From assembly GCF_025515455.1 (NCBI RefSeq), contig NZ_JAOPHP010000007.1:1-39135 (forward strand): a stretch of DNA of 39,135 bases, written 5' to 3'. How positions within the stretch are numbered: the first letter of the stretch is position 1; every line of letters starts with the position of its first letter. The stretch comes from Mycoplasma sp. CSL7503-lung. GTDB lineage: Bacteria; Bacillota_I; Bacilli_A; Mycoplasmatales; Metamycoplasmataceae. Positions 36,654 to 39,135 of this stretch are shown piece by piece. Made by a program: the position numbers and the translations under genes. Under the pieces are notes generated by a model. It was given only the letters and a program-made list of their open reading frames with translations, did no database searches and was not told the origin of the DNA.

Positions 36654-38139
36654 AAAGCATTTCGGAGAAAAATCTTTTACTTTATTTACAATTAATTTCA
36701 TAATAGGATTGGGTTTTTTAACCACAATAGCAAATGTTTGAAATGTAGGATTTTACGGATATTTAATAATATTAATATCTGTTTTAACTATTTTTGGAAC
36801 ATCCTTAGTTTTTTCTCGTTTAGCTAATTCTTTTAAGGAACACTACGGTGGTTCCTACGCTTTTACTAGACAACTTGAGGATGATATTTATAAAAAAGAA
36901 AATAATATAGAAACAATAAAACCAAAAAAACAAAAATTGTTAAACCATTTTAACTTTTTCATTGGATGAAATCAATTTATTCAATCACCAATCTTATCTT
37001 CAATATCACCACTTTTTCTTTCTACAATAATTGAGTTAGTAATTTCAAAAGAAAATCCTAATTATTCAACTATAGTATGAATTATCAGGATTATTTCATT
37101 CATATTTTTTGCATTATTGATTGCTATATCTACATTTGGATTGAAATTAAATACTAAAATAGTATTTTTTACAGGTATAATAAAATGAATTTTTCTAGGA
37201 ATTGGATTAATAATATTGATATACTTAGCCTTCGTAGACAACGCCTTAACAAGTTCATCATTAGAGGGATATAAAGAGAATATAAATAATACAATCAATA
37301 TAAAAATTACTCCAAAGCTAATTTTTACTAATGTAATACTTTTTATATTTTCGTTTGCAGGAATTGAAGATATGGCTTCAATGACAAAAGATGTTAAATT
37401 TAAAAACTTTAGAAAAGTATTGTTCTGATCAATTTCTATAGTATTAATTATTTACTTATTATTCTATACTTTCATCATGGGAATAAAAGACTTATCATCA
37501 TATAGCAACTTTTCTTCTTTTTATACAAGTTACACTAGAGGGTTAGGTATTTTCGGAGTAGTCTTATTCATAGTAGGTTTTATTTCAAATGATATAGGCT
37601 ATAAAATTTCGCAAACCGTTTCAACCGCAAGAAAATTAATACCTTTATCTCAAGACAATCATATTAGTCCTTTTTTTGCTAAGCAAAATAAAAAAGGAGA
37701 ATATCATAATGCGATAATTTTTACTGGAATCTTTACCTTTATATCAATGGTTATTTTATGATTGTTGCCAATATTATTAACTAATGATAATTCTGAAAAC
37801 CCTTATTTTAATGCAGTTATAATCGTTAATAGTATAGCTTTATTAATTGAAGATATGTTAACATATATAGTTGCATTTATGTTGGATAGAAAAAAAATAA
37901 TACCAAAAATACCATTTTGAGAAAAAATTATTTATACAATAAATGTAATATGAATTTTCACAATTACAACTATTATAATTTTTCCGTTTATAATAAATGA
38001 TTCATGAAAAAGCGAAAATACATTTGTTTTTGTAATTTACTTTTCATTTATATTGGCAGGATTTTTATTCAAGTGAACTTGAAGTGCATATAATAGAAAA
38101 ATAACAAAAAATAATAATAAAAAATTCAAGTCTTTATAA
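36646..38139 (+). CDS. APC-superfamily amino acid permease
   Basis: A 497-residue membrane protein with about 12 hydrophobic helices. The first helix region ([17 protein letters not shown]) has the glycine-rich unwound segment of APC transporters. The region around [17 protein letters not shown] matches the family's helix 6 segment (SFxGFE), and [25 protein letters not shown] matches the helix 8 to loop region (SRxxxAMARDGxLPxxFAK). Substrate unknown, probably an amino acid. The start overlaps the lon stop by 8 nt (ATGAGTAA) without a good ribosome binding site. Its stop lies in the loop of the terminator. Confidence 0.85.
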
Positions 38140-38154
38140 ACTTGAATTTTTCTT
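38121..38154. terminator. Bidirectional terminator holding the stop codons of two convergent genes
   Basis: AAAATTCAAG (38121-38130) pairs with CTTGAATTTT (38141-38150) in a perfect 10-bp stem with A and T runs on both outer sides. The 10-nt loop contains TTATAA: its TAA (38137-38139) stops the plus-strand permease, and its TTA (38134-38136) is the TAA stop of the minus-strand gene. Confidence 0.85.
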
Positions 38155-39012
38155 TTTATTTCTGTACTTCAATATAGGAATAATATTTAATAATAAAATA
38201 AATATTCCGATAGGAATCAATAATAAATAAAAGTAATTATTATTTTGTTTTTTTGTTTTATTTTTATTCTTAAAATCTAAGTTATTTGTAGATTTTTTTT
38301 CATTTTTAGCATTTTCTATATTAGAATTTATATTCTTGTCACTAGTTTCGGTTTTTTCATGCGATAAACTATTTTTACTTTTATTCATCGAACTTGAATT
38401 TTGATCAATTGGTTCATTATTTTTTATTTCATTGTTTGAATTTTCATCGATTGACTCTTTATTATTGATTTCATTTTTTGAACTTACAGATTCACCGCTT
38501 GAGTTTTCATCGATTGATTCATTATTTTTAATTTCATTATTAGAACTTGTAGAATCATTATTCGAGTTTTTATCAATTGATTCATCATCTTCTGACTGAT
38601 CTTTTTCAATGATATTGCTATTTGTATCATCGTTTTCATTTATTTTACTATCAGAAATTTCTGGATCTATTTTTTCATCACCACTATTTTCTTCATTATC
38701 ATTGTTATCAATAATATCATCACTAGTAATTGAATTATTATCTTTATTAACCTCTTCAGAACTATTGAATTCTTTTTCTTTATGGTTATCATCTTCAGAA
38801 ACAATAGAATCCTCTTTTGAATTTTCTTGTTTAAATTTTATTGACTCATCTTCCAATTGACTCACAATATAATTTATATCTTTAATTTTTTCTTCTAGTT
38901 CTATATAATTATTACTTTTTTTATAAATTTGTTGCAAGTCCGAAACTTTGTTCAAAAGATTATTTTTAATTTCTTCGTAATTATTTAAAAACCTATCTTC
39001 TAATTTAATAAG
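38134..39012 (-). pseudogene. 5'-truncated low-complexity surface protein with C-terminal anchor
   Basis: The frame is open from a TAA at 39013-39015 to the stop at 38134, about 292 codons. No ATG occurs in its first 20 codons; a TTG at 38953-38955 lacks a good ribosome binding site. There is no signal peptide, yet the product is an Asn/Ser/Glu/Asp-rich, acidic, repeat-containing protein ending in a hydrophobic helix (YFYLLLIPIGIFILLLNIIP) and a basic tail, as in surface proteins held by a C-terminal helix. The upstream sequence turns into an insertion element at about 39013. The simplest reading is that the 5' part was cut off by that insertion. If the TTG is used it would be a 273-residue protein. 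Confidence 0.65.
38395..38600 (-). repeat. Imperfect tandem repeats in the low-complexity protein
   Basis: The encoded unit is close to NNEIKNNESIDENSS and recurs about four times with spacing of roughly 18-26 residues: ESIDKNSNND, NESIDENSSGE, KESIDENSNNE, NEPIDQNSS. The DNA repeats too (TCAATTGATTCATTATT-like blocks), so copy number could change by slippage or recombination. Confidence 0.75.
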
Positions 39013-39030
39013 TTAGGTGAAAAAAATTTG

Positions 39031-39052
39031 ACACTCCAAAATAAAGGAGTGT
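39031..39052 (+). promoter_or_regulatory. Hairpin covering the transposase ribosome binding site
   Basis: ACACTCC (39031-39037) pairs with GGAGTGT (39046-39052), a perfect 7-bp stem with an 8-nt loop. The right arm contains GGAG, the only ribosome binding site before the ATG at 39060. A transcript reading in from outside would include both arms and hide the site. Confidence 0.6.
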
Positions 39053-39059
39053 TATTTTT

Positions 39060-39135
39060 ATGTCCAAACATTTTACATTTGAACAAAAAGTTAAATATTG
39101 CAAAATTATTGATCAAACCGATTTTAAAACAGCAT
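39060..39135 (+). CDS. IS3-type transposase OrfA, N-terminal fragment
   Basis: Twenty-five codons are visible (begins MSKHFTFEQKVKYC, continues to KTA) and the frame is open at the window edge. The start resembles the helix-turn-helix N-terminus of IS150-group OrfA proteins (MSKPKYPFEKRL in IS150), which bind the element's ends. GGAG lies about 10 nt upstream in a hairpin. Too little is seen for certainty. Confidence 0.6.
   Translation, partial: MSKHFTFEQKVKYCKIIDQTDFKTA

Larger units (their letters stand above)
39013..39135 (+). mobile_element. Left part of an IS3-family-like insertion sequence
   Basis: A terminal-looking stretch (about 39013-39030) is followed by a small hairpin and then the start of a transposase-like frame that runs off the window. 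The exact end is uncertain because the other terminus is not visible. It adjoins a gene whose 5' end is missing. Family assignment rests on resemblance of the first 25 residues to IS150-type OrfA and on the layout. Confidence 0.6.

Overview
The window is AT-rich mycoplasma DNA that uses genetic code 4. Almost every long gene is open only if UGA is read as tryptophan, and each UGA codon falls inside a conserved protein. Lipobox lipoproteins, a MIB-MIP antibody-cleavage locus, a P68/P80-type lipoprotein and a surface nuclease beside an ABC transporter point to Mycoplasma sensu lato, probably the hominis-group genera (Mycoplasmopsis/Metamycoplasma). The species cannot be fixed from sequence alone.

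Layout. (1) 22-6446: two facing terminators, then a minus-strand operon for an immunoglobulin-binding protein (MIB), an immunoglobulin-cleaving serine protease (MIP) and a six-helix membrane protein. (2) 6447-7145: a 0.7-kb AT-rich divergent intergenic region. (3) 7146-12208, plus strand: secG, rnr, a TrmN6-type methyltransferase, metG and a small ABM-like protein, closed by a terminator. (4) 12316-17314, plus strand: pseudouridine synthase, gatC, gatA, gatB and a YihY-type membrane protein. (5) 17524-19200: a membrane-anchored coiled-coil protein, convergent with the next operon across strong terminators. (6) 19327-29412, minus strand: P68-type lipoprotein, lipoprotein nuclease, ABC ATPase with a very large insertion, two permeases, a small membrane protein and a second lipoprotein. 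(7) 29607-30830, minus strand: an MFS-like transporter. (8) 31038-38139, plus strand: upp, leuS, lon and an APC-type permease. (9) 38134-39012, minus strand: a low-complexity surface protein that appears to have lost its 5' end to an IS3-like element, which enters at about 39013 and runs off the right edge.

How the genes work together. The MIB-MIP operon is an antibody-evasion module: MIB captures IgG and MIP cuts off the VH domain. The nuclease/ABC operon looks like a nucleic-acid scavenging module, with surface digestion followed by ATP-driven uptake; upp in the neighbouring unit fits a cell that salvages nucleobases. The housekeeping units support translation and RNA/protein turnover: GatCAB for Gln/Asn-tRNA, MetRS, LeuRS, RNA modification, RNase R, Lon and SecG. 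LeuRS appears to have lost its editing motifs. Genes within operons are tightly packed, with 8-53 nt overlaps at several junctions.
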